DNA of 64,000 bases from Brachionus plicatilis (Eukaryota > Rotifera > Eurotatoria > Ploima > Brachionidae), in contig QEOQ01000395.1 of NCBI GenBank assembly GCA_010279815.1, forward strand, positions 55,656-119,655, given 5' to 3'. The notes under the pieces are model-generated. The model had not been told where the DNA came from, did no database searches, and saw only the letters and a program-made list of their open reading frames with translations. Made by a program: the position numbers and the translations under genes. This document shows positions 33,106-45,000 of this stretch, in pieces (within the stretch, counting starts at the first letter, position 1; every line of letters begins with the position of its first letter).

Positions 33106-33772
33106 AGCCAAATTCGGCGAGGAAAAATGTATTTGACGCATAAAAAAAAAAATTATAGTATAAAAAAAAATTTAATAGCGCATAAACCAAAAAAAATTAA
33201 GTAAAGTATAAAGATTGTGTCATTAAAGCATATAAAAATTAGTCTCGCATAAAATAAAGCAAGTTAAGCATAAAAAAATATTATAGCATAAAACAAAAAT
33301 AATTTAATCAATATTTAGGACCGACTTGGCCTTTGGGAGTAGATCACGTCTTTTTTTAAATTGAGTTTCTTAGATATTTCTTTCAACGTTAGCCTTACGT
33401 TTAGATCGACGATACCGACTGAACTTCCACCGTTTTGTAACCTTGGTAAACAAAACTTCGGATGAAACTTCCCATTTATAAGCTTTTTTACTTTTACTTT
33501 TGATTTACGATTAAAGACCTAAAAATTGAACTCGTCATTGAAGATGACTATGTACCAATCTTTAACTGCCAATTAAGTCTCTGTTTATACCACTCATATC
33601 TTTTTTATATTTTTTTTATCTTATTCTTAATAAATTTTTGATTACTTATGCTTTCAAAATTTTTTTATGCTTTAATAAAAAAAAATATGCGAGAAAAAAA
33701 ACAAAAAAAAAATCTTAACTTTTTATTCATTATGCTATGGTTTAATTTTTTATGCTTTATTATTTGAAATTG
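33106..33772. mobile_element. Tc1/mariner-derived element with GCATAAA arrays
   Basis: Outer ends GCCAAATTCGG and, inverted, GCCAATTTC. Inside each end are repeated GCATAAA/TATGC motifs (33118-33310 and, inverted, 33648-33757). It encloses a decayed Tc1-type transposase fragment. It directly abuts the next element at 33773, so its right target duplication cannot be read. Confidence 0.5.
33390..33563 (-). pseudogene. Tc1/mariner-type transposase fragment
   Basis: The minus frame reads KDWYIVIFNDEFNF, an in-frame stop, then VFNRKSKV, CLPRLQNGGSSVGI. This matches the region of Tc1-like DDE transposases with the second catalytic Asp (VIFSDE) and the later GGGSVMVWG motif. The motif is altered, the frame has a stop and the remainder is missing, so it is inactive. 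Confidence 0.6.
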
Positions 33773-34107
33773 GCTGCGTTACACATAAATTTCCTAACAC
33801 ACATTTTTTTTTTTTGCTGCGTTCAACCTATTTTTTTTCCGAACACACATTTTTTAGAATTTGTGCGTTTTATTCAAAAAAATAGGGTGAAAAATAAAAA
33901 ACAAATTTTTATTGAAAATACTTTTTTTGGACTTTTTAATTAACCTCTATTCAATGGAAATTGGACTTCAAATAAAAATATTGTTTGTAACAATGCAACC
34001 TTTTAATAGCGAATAGCGAAAATTCTAATTATTGATACTTGAAGACCAATTAACTTTGATGCCTAGTACAATACTGTCTAAATAATTAAAAATAAATGAT
34101 CAATTTT

Positions 34108-34170
34108 TGATTTATTATTTATTTTATTTATTTGTTTTCTGTACCGAGCTAGAGCTCCTTCAGATTTATC
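34108..34170 (-). repeat. LINE/SINE-like 3' tail with GAGCTCTAGCTC hairpin
   Basis: The inverse reads TCTGAAGGAGCTCTAGCTCG, GTACAGA, then an (AAAT)n tail. It is inserted inside the 33773-34934 element. Confidence 0.6.
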
Positions 34171-34243
34171 TTTTAACTTTTATTTATATACTGTTGAAAA
34201 TGACAGAAAAAAGAAGAAAAAAGCGAGTCATGGTCAATTAACA

Positions 34244-34715
34244 ATGTACTGTTCAAATATGCAAAAAATTAACGAAGATGAGTCTGAACATGGTGCGTTA
34301 GTACTTGCGCCTGATTGTAAAGTTTCGAAAAACGAACAAAGAATCAAAAAGTTTCTTTTGGTTGTAATTGTTGATGAGTCAAAAATCAATAAAATCATGA
34401 GTACACAGGTTAAAATACAAGAAGTAGATTTGATTGTAGATCTTTCAAATTTATCATTAGAAAATTATTTTATTTATAATCAATTTCTTAAAAATTTAAA
34501 CAATTTTACGTCATTATTTTCTGATGATGGTCTAAAACAACTTAAAGCTTCTTTATTTTCTTAAGATTAATTTAAAATGTGACATTCGTAATGAATACTT
34601 TAATTTGAAGGAATATGTTAAAATTTGTTCGTTTTGTTATAAAAATTTTCATCTTAAATGTTCTGATAGTCTTAAATCGACTAAATTGTGGACTTGTAAT
34701 TTTTGTGAAAAATAG
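34244..34715 (+). pseudogene. element-borne protein with PHD-finger-like C-terminus
   Basis: ATG at 34244 opens 106 codons (acidic, Lys/Leu-rich, no family recognised), ending TAA at 34564. Directly after it, in another frame, 34563-34715 reads KICSFCYKNFHLKC then KLWTCNFCEK and a stop. That is CxxC-x4-HxxC-x12-WxCxxC, the second half of a PHD finger. A frameshift or small unseen intron separates the two. A basic start MTEKRRKKR at 34200, in yet another frame, could be the true N-terminus. PHD-like domains occur as accessory modules in several transposon proteins; no catalytic core is present. Confidence 0.5.
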
Positions 34716-34934
34716 CTTACTTTTTTTTTTTTTTAAATTAAGTTACTAATTTTATATTTTTTTTTATTTTAAAATTTAATTATAAAATTTTACCAGAAAC
34801 TTTGTTTTTTTACTTTTCACTCATTTTTTAGAATAAAACGCACAAACACTAAAAAATGTGTGTTGAGAAAAAAAATAGGTTGAACGCAGCAAAAAAAAAA
34901 AAATGTGTGTTAGGAAATTTGTGTGTAACGCAGC

Positions 34935-35652
34935 GACTCTCTTATTATTTGTATTTATGCGTCAAAACCCCCCGTCCATTCGGCGATGACAAAAAAATAA
35001 ATACAAAAATATTAAATTTTATAGAAATTCTTTTTAAAAATAAATATCTTCATAATTTTTTTTTACAATTAAAAATAATTTTATTTTCAATTTTAAACTT
35101 CTTTTTGATTCATTAGCTTAAATCTTTTTAAACTTTACATTAGAAGCATAAAGCATTTTTTCTTGTTTTTTAGTCCTCAAAGAATAAATGACTTTAATTA
35201 ATTTTTTTTATATATAATTTTTTTAGGAAAAAATTTAGTAATTATTTTTTAAAATATTTGATTTAAATCCAAGAAAAAAAATTTTTCAAATTTATATTCT
35301 TTCTTCTTACAGATCGATTTAAAAAAACTTTTTCTATTCGACAAGGACCACATGCAAATGGTTAACATTTGTCACTAGTAATGTTCGATTTATTTCCATT
35401 AAATTAACTAATTGATATTTTTTTTGCAGATATTTGCCATCAATAAGCCTCATAGCTTGCAACTGGGTTAATTCAAGTTATTTCCAGCAATACATCAACT
35501 CTACAGGTCAAATGACAAGAATTAATTATTTTATATTACTTTTATTGATATTAAATCTCGACGTCTATTATTATTTAAATATTATTAAAAAATTTGATTG
35601 GAAATTTTATCAATTTTTAATTATTTACATAAATAAAATTTTTCGTCTAATG
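34935..35652. other. AT-rich stretch
   Basis: No supported gene. The reading frame at 35434-35727 is composition-driven, and its end lies in the duplicated repeat that starts at 35653. Confidence 0.45.
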
Positions 35653-36096
35653 TATTTTAAAATAAAACCAAAAAGGCTGTTGAATACTGAGACTAGCCAA
35701 CTCATAAAATTTCTATGGTTTCTCTAAAATTTTTTTGAAGTGAGCGAGTTAAAAATCAAAAACATTTTTAACCCTTATTTTTGCTATCAAAATGCTTTGT
35801 ATAAAACTTGACAAATATTCAAAATGAAAATAAATAAAATTCACAAACTCTTTTGCTCTAATTTTTCTAATTCAGAAAAAAATTGAGGCTAAAATAAAAT
35901 TCAATTTTTCAACAACTATTTAAAATTTTATGAGAAAATTTCATAATGTTTATTTACATCAATTCAGGAAATACACAATCAGGTTGGTAGTTCTTCCTTT
36001 AAGCCAAGAGTTATTTAAATTTTTCATCTATTTTCAAAATAGATAATTAGTTTGTTTAAAATATTTTTACAGTTCTCACAATTAGTAGAAAAAAAA

Positions 36097-37747
36097 GGAG
36101 AAAATATTTCCTGTATTTCAGAAATAATTAACATTTCTCTAAGTTAATTGACGGTTTCTCTCCCTGCCATTTTTTAATTTTTTAAATTAACACTAAATAA
36201 AGAAAAGATTTTATTAGCGGTAAAGGTTATATTAATAATAAGAAACTATACTTTACTTTAAGACCTTGTATCTAAAAATCAGTACTCAAAGATTACATAT
36301 CCAATAAAAGCAAGAAAAACTTATTATTAAAGTTTATAATTTTAAACTTAAAGTTGCCAGTATGAGAAAACATTTTTTGTTATTCTTGAATCTTAAGTGA
36401 CAGGGAAAATAACTCATATTTTCTAACTAATAAGACTAGAAATGCTAGAAAATGTAAGAATTAGTAAGAAAAATAAAAAATTCATAGAAAATTGAAACAT
36501 TTTAAAATAAAATTTTAAAGATTTTTTAATTTTTAAAATCTAAAAAATGTTTAGAAAAATCGTATTTAATTTTATATAAAAATAGTCACAGTGACAACAC
36601 AATTCATCAGGTCCGTTTTTCATCTAAAACAACAGGTGAAGGCAATATCCATTTTAAATGGTAATTTTAAAAAATAATGAAATATTTACTCTTATTTTAC
36701 CTTAAATTGAATTAAAAAAATTTGAGAAAATATTACCTGTATTTCAGAAATAATTACTTTCTGACAAAAATATTGTCAAAAAATAATTAGTTTATGACTG
36801 AATTAATTTTTTATTGTATAAATATATTTATTCTAAGTAATTAGTCAATTTTTATTTCTTTTTGCTAATTTTTTTTTTTATCGTAAAAAATACTTAGTTA
36901 ATGACTAAAATAATTTTTTATTGTCTAAATAAACATATAAAAACATTAAACAAAAAACAGTATAAAAATATTATTGCTTATCTAAACATTTTTTGGCTTT
37001 TGCCTTTCGACCAACTTTAGCTTTAGGTACAACAGGATTCTTAATATACTTAATTGGTATTTCAACCAACTTCTGACTCACGGCTAGAGCGATAATATGA
37101 AAGCAGTGATAATTTTTTAAATAGTAACAACAAGTACAGTTACTATTGGCCCAGTGATGCGAATTTAATTTAACAATTTTGTGGTTCTTTAATGATTCCA
37201 TTAAAAATTCAAAAGTTGTTGATTTTAATTTGTCAAATCTCATGTATATAAAATCTTGATAAATAGAATTTGCAAGATCCTTTTCAGTTAATACGAAACT
37301 ATTACTATGACCAAGACGCTTTATTACTGCCTTTCCACTATAAAGGTAACTTGAAGCCAATTTCCAACCTTTTTCACTATAATCAATACTATCAACAAAT
37401 TTTTTGTCACTCAAGGTATCAATTGACCAGTGCCTTAACATATTTACAGCATTTGACAGATAAACATTTACTGATAATCTAGATCTAAGAGTATGAATCA
37501 ATTTGATTTTCCCATTTTTAACCAACGAGTTAAATGTAAAAATTAATAAGATTAAAATTATTTCAGTTTGAAATTAATGAAATTTAGCAAAAAAAAATTG
37601 TTTTGAAAATTAACTAATTATTTTGTTGCATAACTAAATTTATTTTTTATTTAGTTCTGACAAAATTTATATTAATTTTTTTTTTTCCAAAAACTAATTA
37701 AATTAGACATAAACTAATTATTTGAAAAATACAGATAATTATCATCC
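36097..37747. mobile_element. 1651-bp Mutator-like (MULE-type) non-autonomous element
   Basis: Left end GGAGAAAATATTTCCTGTAT, TTCAGAAATAATTA; inverse right end GGATGATAATTATCTGTATT, TTTCAAATAATTA. It is inserted in an A-run: 8 A at the left (36089-36096), 9 A at the right (37748-37756). Copy B has the empty site, 8 A followed by GTAATGG, which proves an insertion of exactly this segment. The left terminus is partly repeated internally at 36722-36757. A 9-bp duplication and a SWIM protein both fit MULEs. Confidence 0.85.
36971..37525 (-). pseudogene. SWIM zinc-finger protein of a MULE-type transposon (core missing)
   Basis: A 184-codon frame opening with TTG, no suitable ATG. Near residue 130 is a SWIM finger: CTCCYYLKNYHCFH (CxC-x8-CxH), then IIALAVSQKLVEIPIKY and a Lys-rich end with GRKAKAKK. 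This is the layout of the C-terminus of animal MULE transposases. Only about 220 bp lie upstream inside the element, too little for the DDE domain, so catalysis must come from elsewhere. It could be a dead relic or a stand-alone DNA-binding protein. The frame is intact. Confidence 0.7.
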
Positions 37748-38020
37748 AAAAAAAAAGTAATGGTTTAAATTTTATTTCCTTCGTTCCATCTTCGAAGTAA
37801 ATAATTTTATTAATTTACTTCGTTAACATTAGTTATCTAACTTTATATCTTTTATTGTAATTAGATTAAATTTTTTTCATTTAAGTTTTAACTAAGCCAT
37901 TTTATAAAATAAATGATTTATTTAGTATTTATTAGAGAACAAAATTTTTATTAGCTAAAGAAAATAGTTTGGTAAAAATTGCGGCTAGGTTATTTTAATT
38001 ACCACTTATCAAGATAAATG

Positions 38021-38564
38021 GGCATCTTGAAGTTAATGATCAATTCAAAATATCATTTCAATTCAAAGAGTTTATCTTTAGATATTAGACTAAATCTTTG
38101 ATTTAATTTAAATAATTGTAATGTAACATGCTTTACATGCAATGTTGATTTAGAAATTACAAAAAAATTGAAAAAACATTTTCTCAGTCCATTGATAATC
38201 TATTTTAATATTTAAATGTATTAATTGATTTTTTGTAAAGTTTATTTGAGATTTTTAGTTTCAAAAGTATTTGTTTTAGCATTCACAATTAAATTCAAAA
38301 AATAAATTCAAATAAAAAATTCAAAATTAGTAGTAAAATGCAAATTAAACTTTCAAAAAAACAGTTAACTAAATTGAAAATCGATTTAATCATTGAATTG
38401 AGAAAATGTTTTTCAATTTTTTTTTTATTTTCTAAATCTACATTGCATGTAAATGATGTTACATTAAAATTATTTAAATAAAATCAAAGATTCATTTTAA
38501 TATCTAAAGATAAACTTTTTGAATTGAAATGATATTTTGAATTGATCATCAACTTCAAGATGCC
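38021..38564. mobile_element. 544-bp foldback MITE with GATAAATG duplication
   Basis: Inverted arms of about 165 bp: GGCATCTTGAAGTTAATGAT at the left, GGCATCTTGAAGTTGATGAT inverted at the right, continuing TCAATTCAAAATATCATTTC. Perfect 8-bp duplication GATAAATG at 38013-38020 and 38565-38572. Copy B of the host repeat shows the empty site (AATAAATG). A right-arm relic of the same family is at 45362-45433. Confidence 0.88.
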
Positions 38565-38580
38565 GATAAATGTATGTAAT

Positions 38581-39886
38581 TTAAATTTATTTAAAAACAT
38601 AGTGTATGGTTGTATTGTCGGAAACCTTAAAAAAAGTAAAAATAAATATTTGAATAATTCAGTAATGTTTATAGGTTTCCAGTTGGCGTTTTTCAATATT
38701 TTTAAAGTTTTAACTGAGAATTTGATTATTAAATAAGAAGTTTATGCTGAAAGTTTTAAAAAATTTATTTTATTTAAAAAAAAAGCATTAAGAGATGAGT
38801 TTCATGAAAGCAATTTAAATTCTTCATTTATAACAAAATTAGACTGACGTCTTTTTGTTTTTTTTTTTGTTAAAACCTTTTTTTTAATTTTGACGTCTTT
38901 TTGTGTTTCTCATTCTCATTTGATATTCTTCATATTAATTTGAGTCATTGTTCAAAACAAACTCACGAACACAAGCCGATACTTTCAAATATTTCTCAAA
39001 GTAAACTTTTTCAGTTATCTGCTCTTCACCTAATTTGGCACTTAGCTAAAATTAAAATTTAGTTAATTAAAAAATTTTGAATTTTCGATCAAAATATCAA
39101 AAATTTTTAATCCATTTTTTCAAATCGAAAAATTGGCTCTCTAAACTGTGTTAGCTGATACATAAAAAACGATTCGAATCTTTTAAATTATCAACACAAT
39201 TTTTAAAGAAAGGCTATCTTCCCTTTTCAAATGACATATTACCAAAGAAATGATGATAAAGATATTAGTAGTAATAGTGCTAGTAAGTCTCAAAATTATT
39301 TGTCTAAATTTTATCATCTAGTTAGTTATACATTAAGTACATTTTTTTAAATATTTTATTAACACAATTATAAATAATAAGAGATTAACTCTTTTCACAT
39401 GACATCTAACCAAAGAATAAGTTAGTTAAAGAACACTGTAAAAATTGGTTACCAAGAATTAGCTACCAAAAAAATTGATCCTAAATATAAATTCACCTTC
39501 TTAATTCTTTTTATGTTTCTTTTGATTTTATTACTGTCTAAAAAAAGCCAATGATTGGTATTCATTTGGGTTAAGTAAAACTTAATATTTAAAAATTCTT
39601 AAAATGACAACAGTTTCAAGTTCTAGTTAGATTTTGAGAAATGCTATAGAAAATTTCGATGAAACAAAAAATGAGGCCTGAGAAATCGAACTTGAATTAC
39701 AAAAAAACATAATCATGAAATCGATGAAGCAGAAAATAAATCATTGAATCTTATTTAAATGAGATAACATCAGTTTGGAGAATTGAATCAAAATAAAAAC
39801 GAGTAGCTTAAAAGTAGCTGTACTTGTAAATTCTGGTTAAAAAAAAATTGTTTTGTAAACATATCATAGCGGTGTCTATTAAGCTT
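38581..39886. other. AT-rich stretch without recognised genes
   Basis: No supported feature. GACGTCTTTTTGT occurs twice near 38848 and 38892. A short GATTCGAATC palindrome is at about 39170. Confidence 0.4.
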
Positions 39887-39908
39887 AATCTCTGCCAAAC
39901 ACCTCTCT

Positions 39909-40119
39909 ACAATCAAAATGTTTACCAATAGGTCAAAAATGTAAAAGAGTTCAACCATTGAAAACTAGACCTGCATTACAGCTTCAGTCAAGTGAAAATA
40001 GTGAAGATTTTGCAGTGAATCAAAATGCTCACCCAAAACCAGCAGCTCTTGGACCTATTTCTCGTTATGAAAATGTAATGAACACAATTCCATCTAACCA
40101 AGCTTCTCGGTACAAGTAA
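39909..40119 (+). CDS. orphan reading frame, about 66 codons, possible exon
   Basis: An open frame without ATG at its start, ending TAA. Composition is unlike the surrounding AT-driven sequence (CLPIGQKCKRVQPLKTRPAL, NAHPKPAALGPISRYENVMN, NQASRYK). The region from about 39600 has other short broken frames of similar texture, so this may be the last exon of a small gene or a decayed element protein. No family recognised. Confidence 0.3.
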
Positions 40120-42009
40120 TGACTAATCAAAATGAAATTTGTCAATCAGCAAGAAAAAAAGAGAAAGGCCAAAAAAGAATTAATATTTTCTTTGTAAATT
40201 TATGCTTTATAAATCTGTTCATTTTTGTTTTCTAAATAAATATATATAAATAAACAAGTACCTCCCCAGCTTTGAAATTTTAAAATATATTTTACAGACA
40301 CTTGATTTTACAATTGAGGTTTTTTGACATGTCATTAAGATGTTGTCTGCTTTTGAAAGTTATTTTAAAAAAAAAATATATATATATATACGAACGTTTA
40401 GTTAAAAATATATAATAATTATTCACGAGTTTAAATTCTAGGCTTTTAAAGTGGTGGGGAATAACGCAGTGTAGTATTAATTTTCTTTGTAGAACCAATT
40501 TCAAAAGAGACTGTGAATTTGTATATTTAGAGATGTACAATAACGCTTACCTATTAAATTGAATATATATATTAAGGTTTTTTATTTGTGGAGGAATAGC
40601 ATTTATTTCCGCGAAAACAATAACGGTTTATTTCCTTGAAACGCTATGCTATGATTCAACAAAACGAATCCTTCTTTGTAGAGGTGAAAACACCGATGAG
40701 ATTTGAGCATTTGATCCATATTTTTCGTCTATTGTCTTTAACATCATGCCAAGTTAAATTGTTTGCATAAATTACTTTTAAACAGTAATTACATAAAAAA
40801 AGAATACAAAAGTTATTTATTCAAATTTGGAATAAATAACCTTATTTTAAATTTTTTAAAAATTAAAAATACTATTATTTACTCTAAAACAATCATTAAA
40901 AAACTGAGAAGTATTTTTTATGTATAGTTGATAGCCCTTCTTAATTTGTGGCCAAAGTTGAAATTAATCTCAAATTTTTGTTAGTAAAATATTCCAAAAA
41001 AAATCCTGCTTGAGATTGGATTTTTTCGCATCTTATTAAAAAAGTTTAGAAAATTTTAATTCCAATTTTTTTTTATCAAATTGCTAAAATTTTATTAATT
41101 TATCAGTTTAAATAATAAGCTCTCTAGAGTGCTTGAGAATTTAATATTGATATATTGTTAATATTTTATAATGTTAGAATATTTCTTCAACTTTCTTGTT
41201 TGCTATTTCATTCTTTAGTTAAGCTTACCATACTAATGACTTTTTTAAGAGATGTACTTCCAAAGTTGTTCCGATATAAACCTTTGATTATTTAATTTTT
41301 TTGTTAACTTTCTTTTTTTAATAAACAAATTAAAATAAGTTAGTTAAGTTAAAATGCGAATAAATTTGAGGTCACGCGAGAATAATTAAGCTATAAATTA
41401 ATGGTTCATAGAATGTGGCCAATTATTTTATAAGAAAACTTTAAAGGGTGCCATTTGGAGTAGGAAAGTTTTTTGCATTTTTCATGAATAGTATCTAGAA
41501 TAAATTTAGGAAGCAATTGACTATTTTAGAGTTGGAAAGAAATTATTGAGTTTTTTCTAAGATCGTTTCTTCAAGTTTACTCAAAAACAACAATATCAAT
41601 TTAATTTATCTTACCCTTAATATTGTGCGCTTTTTGATAAAAAATTTTCAAAAAATTAATCAAATTAAATTCGCACTTTTTTTTAATTAATCAACTACTA
41701 AGCAATAGATTAATTTTAAGTAATTCGACAATAAAACACAGAAACTCCTCCCAACCTCGTATACCCATCTTTTAACATTGCCAAAAAATTTTCAATTCAA
41801 GTTAATAGGAAAACGAAATATTAATTTTATATTGTTGTAGTGAATAAATATAAAAAAAATAAACTACAAAATAAAAGCATTAAAATAAAAAGATGAAAAA
41901 AATTACTTCTCATCTATGAATAGTTAATATCGTCTAATTTATTATTTATTTCTTCGCCATTCAATTGAAAAACAAGAACAAAAAAAATCTAGGTGAAAAA
42001 AACAAAGTG
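40120..42009. other. AT-rich intergenic region
   Basis: No supported gene. A (TA)n run lies at about 40377-40391. AATAAA signals on the minus strand at about 41940-41955 suit the 3' end of the LRR gene. Confidence 0.45.
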
Positions 42010-45000
42010 TCAGTCAAAATTTACTGAACTTTCTATGATTTGTTGGAAAAATTTTTTTTTGAACTTTTAAATTTTGAACACTCAATAATAAAATAAAAAC
42101 ATTTCTTACTTCATAGAGATTTTCATCATTAATCAACACATTTTCAGGTGACTCGAAAAGCTTAGACAATTTTTCCTTTATTTCATTCTTTTTATCTGAT
42201 TCATATTGATAAAAAAACGGTTCATATTCATGTTTATATTCGATTTTTAAAAATTTCAAATTTTTGATTGCACTAAAATTTGCTCCAAAATTTGAATCGA
42301 ACATTGATCCTGCTGGGCATTTAAAAGCTAGAAAATCAAGACTTTTTAAATTCATAAACTTATCACGAGACGTAAATCTGGTTCCGATCAGTTCTAATCC
42401 TTGTAAATTCTGGAGTGATTTGTTAAAATTTGGTGGTTTTCTACAGGTTAAAACTAAATGCTTTAACTTTGGCAAATTAACTTGGTTGAAATCATCTGCT
42501 AATTCGTCGGACAATTCAAATTCCAAAAATTCAAGCTGGTTCAGTTGATTCAAATGCTCTATTTTGTTGAGTCGCCATCCACTTCCAATGTTGAGTAATT
42601 TGAGCTCAGTCAATGAAATATGAGACCTAAATTCTTGGTTAAGCTTAGGGTTACTCAAACTCAAAATTTCAAGATTGCTTTTGAGATATATTTCTATATC
42701 TAGGTCTGTTTTTAAAATTTTCAAATTTTTCAATCCATTGAATGATTTGATTTTTCTTTTTGCAAATCTACTTCTGATTATTTGTAAATTTTCGAGGTTC
42801 TTAAACAACTCTAAATACTCAAGTCGAAAATTATCAAAACTGCAAACATTAATCTTTAATTTTCTAAGGTTTTCTAATCCACATGTCTTGTGAAAATTGG
42901 GAATTTTGCAATCGGTAAAAATTAGCAGCTTTAGATTGATAAGGGCCTTAAATGCATTTTCTTCAATATCAAAAGTCATTTTTAATGCATTTGTATTTAA
43001 TTCTAATTTTTCCAAGCTTTCCATACCAATAAATGTGTTTTCATTTAGAGATTTTAAGGAAAAAAAACACGACAAATTGAGTCTAGTTAAATTTTTGAAG
43101 GGTCTAAATAATTGGGTGGAAAATTCCTTATCTATATAGCCAGATATTTTCAACTCTTTGACACTTTCCACGTCAAGATATGTTGGGATCAGTTCAAAGC
43201 CTGACTCAGTCATAAAAAAATCATTTATTGGTTCACATGAAAGCTTTAAGCTATCAATTTGATTTCTTGCATTTTGGGATAAATCGATTATCACTTGATC
43301 ATTTTTACTTTTGATCAATTGAGCATATACTTGAAATTTTGTTGATTTAATATTTTCTTTTGGTCGACAACCTCTCTTAAATTAAAAAAAAATTATTAAA
43401 AAAAAAGTTTTAATTTTTTCTGTATATAACAATATCTAAGTTAGATATCAAACGTTAAAAAAAAGAAAAATTAATTTTTGCACTGACCTTTTCAATTATA
43501 AAAAAAAAAATTTTCCATAATAAAATTTCTTCATTATGATCATTTTTTTCTAGATCCCTAAATATTTTTTGAAATTATTTTTGAATGGTAATAATCATTA
43601 GTAAATCAAAATTTAGCACGAAAAAACTGAAATCTCTGACAAATAAAATTTATTTTTATAAGTCGACTTTTAATTTTACTTGAATAATTAGAATATTAGG
43701 GGGTCTTTACATAATAGCATATAACGAAATAGCACATTACGAAATAGCCAACTAAAAATTAGTTTTCTTCGGTTAAAAAAAATAGCAAAAAGTAAAAACA
43801 CATGCTATTTTGTAAGAGCTCATAACGAAATAGCCAATCAAAAATTAGTTTTAAAAAGAAAAATAAAAGCAAAAAAGTGTTTTTATTAAGTGTCAGAAAT
43901 CAATTATCGTTTATATAAACTAATTATTTATTTGGATTTGTAAGATACATGTTCGCAAATTTTCAACAATCTTTTATGTTGTGTTTCGATTTTATCATCG
44001 TTTAAAATATTTTTAATATTAATGTCATGTTCAATTATCAAAATCGTCTAAAAACTCTGCTGCTAAACTCATTTTATTTTTGAATTTTTTTTTAAGCAAT
44101 TTTGAAAGATTTTTATTACATATTAGCATACGTGTGCTATTTTGACATGTTATGTGGATTTTAAAAAGTGTTGCTATTTCGTAAAAGTGTATAGCTATTT
44201 CGTAATGCGTGATTGTTATTTTGTAAAAGAGTTATAATTTATGCTATTTAGTAAGGTAATTTATGTGTGTATGCTATTTTGTTATGGAGCCAAATATTAG
44301 AACTAAATTTGTTAAAAAGCTAAATATTTTGTAAATTCCTACAAACTACACCGACAAAAAATTAGTAAAGATTTTTTTTTTTATTTTAAGTTAGTAGTTA
44401 GTATCTTACTTCCTGTCATTTTCACGTCATGTAAATCCATTGGCTAAAGTTAGACATATTTAAAGAAAAAATCACCGAAATCTTAAATATTTTGATATAT
44501 GGTTATGTTAAATCTATAAATAGGAGAAATTTAGCTCGAGTTCCATATTCATTAAATTTCAAATTAAAATTTTTTGGCATATGTCTGATATGTGAACTAT
44601 AGATCACAAATTATGTGAACTAAAAATTATGTGCACTCTCTCGAATAATAGTGCACGAAAAAGTGTGAACTGAAAATTATGTGATCTTTTCAGTGCACAT
44701 AATTTTAATTTATTTGAAAAAAGCAAATTTAGTCTCTTCTGTTGTTTTTATAATGAACTCTAATTTGAACGTCGATGAACTAGACTATGTTCACCAATTT
44801 CGAAAGATCCGTATTCTATCGAATAAAAATTGTTCAAGTTGTAATTCCGAATTAAAAATAGTAAAACGCAAGCGAAACAAAGACGGTCGAAATTTACTTT
44901 CAGCTTTGCCCGTTTAGAAAATGTGTCTTTAAATAATTTCAAAAGGAATGCTTTGGCCATTGAGAAAATTTCTTATGAAACTCCAAAGCCGAGTAATGAA

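Larger units (their letters stand above)
33773..34934 (+). mobile_element. 1.16-kb TIR element carrying a PHD-like ORF
   Basis: Inverted ends of about 105 bp: GCTGCGTTACACATAAATTT at the left, GCTGCGTTACACACAAATTT inverted at the right; AACACACATTTTTT, GCTGCGTTCAACC and TTTGTGCGTTTTATTC recur in both. TTATTATTTG occurs close to both outer borders, but 6-7 bp off the repeat ends, so the duplication is uncertain. The interior codes for a protein with a PHD-like C-terminus. Confidence 0.75.
35653..38580. repeat. dispersed repeat, copy A (interrupted by two elements)
   Basis: Parts 35653-36096, 37757-38020 and a few bases after 38572 match copy B (54179-54893) almost base for base. Shared landmarks: AAACCAAAAAGGCTGTTGAA, GGTTGGTAGTTCTTCC and TTCGTTCCATCTTCGAAG. 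Copy A is split by a SWIM-type element at 36097 and a foldback element at 38021. The nature of the repeat is unknown; it has no coding content. Confidence 0.85.

Noticed and set aside
38484..38736. Frames at 38484-38696 and 38542-38736
   Set aside because: They overlap the arm of the foldback element and have no protein features.
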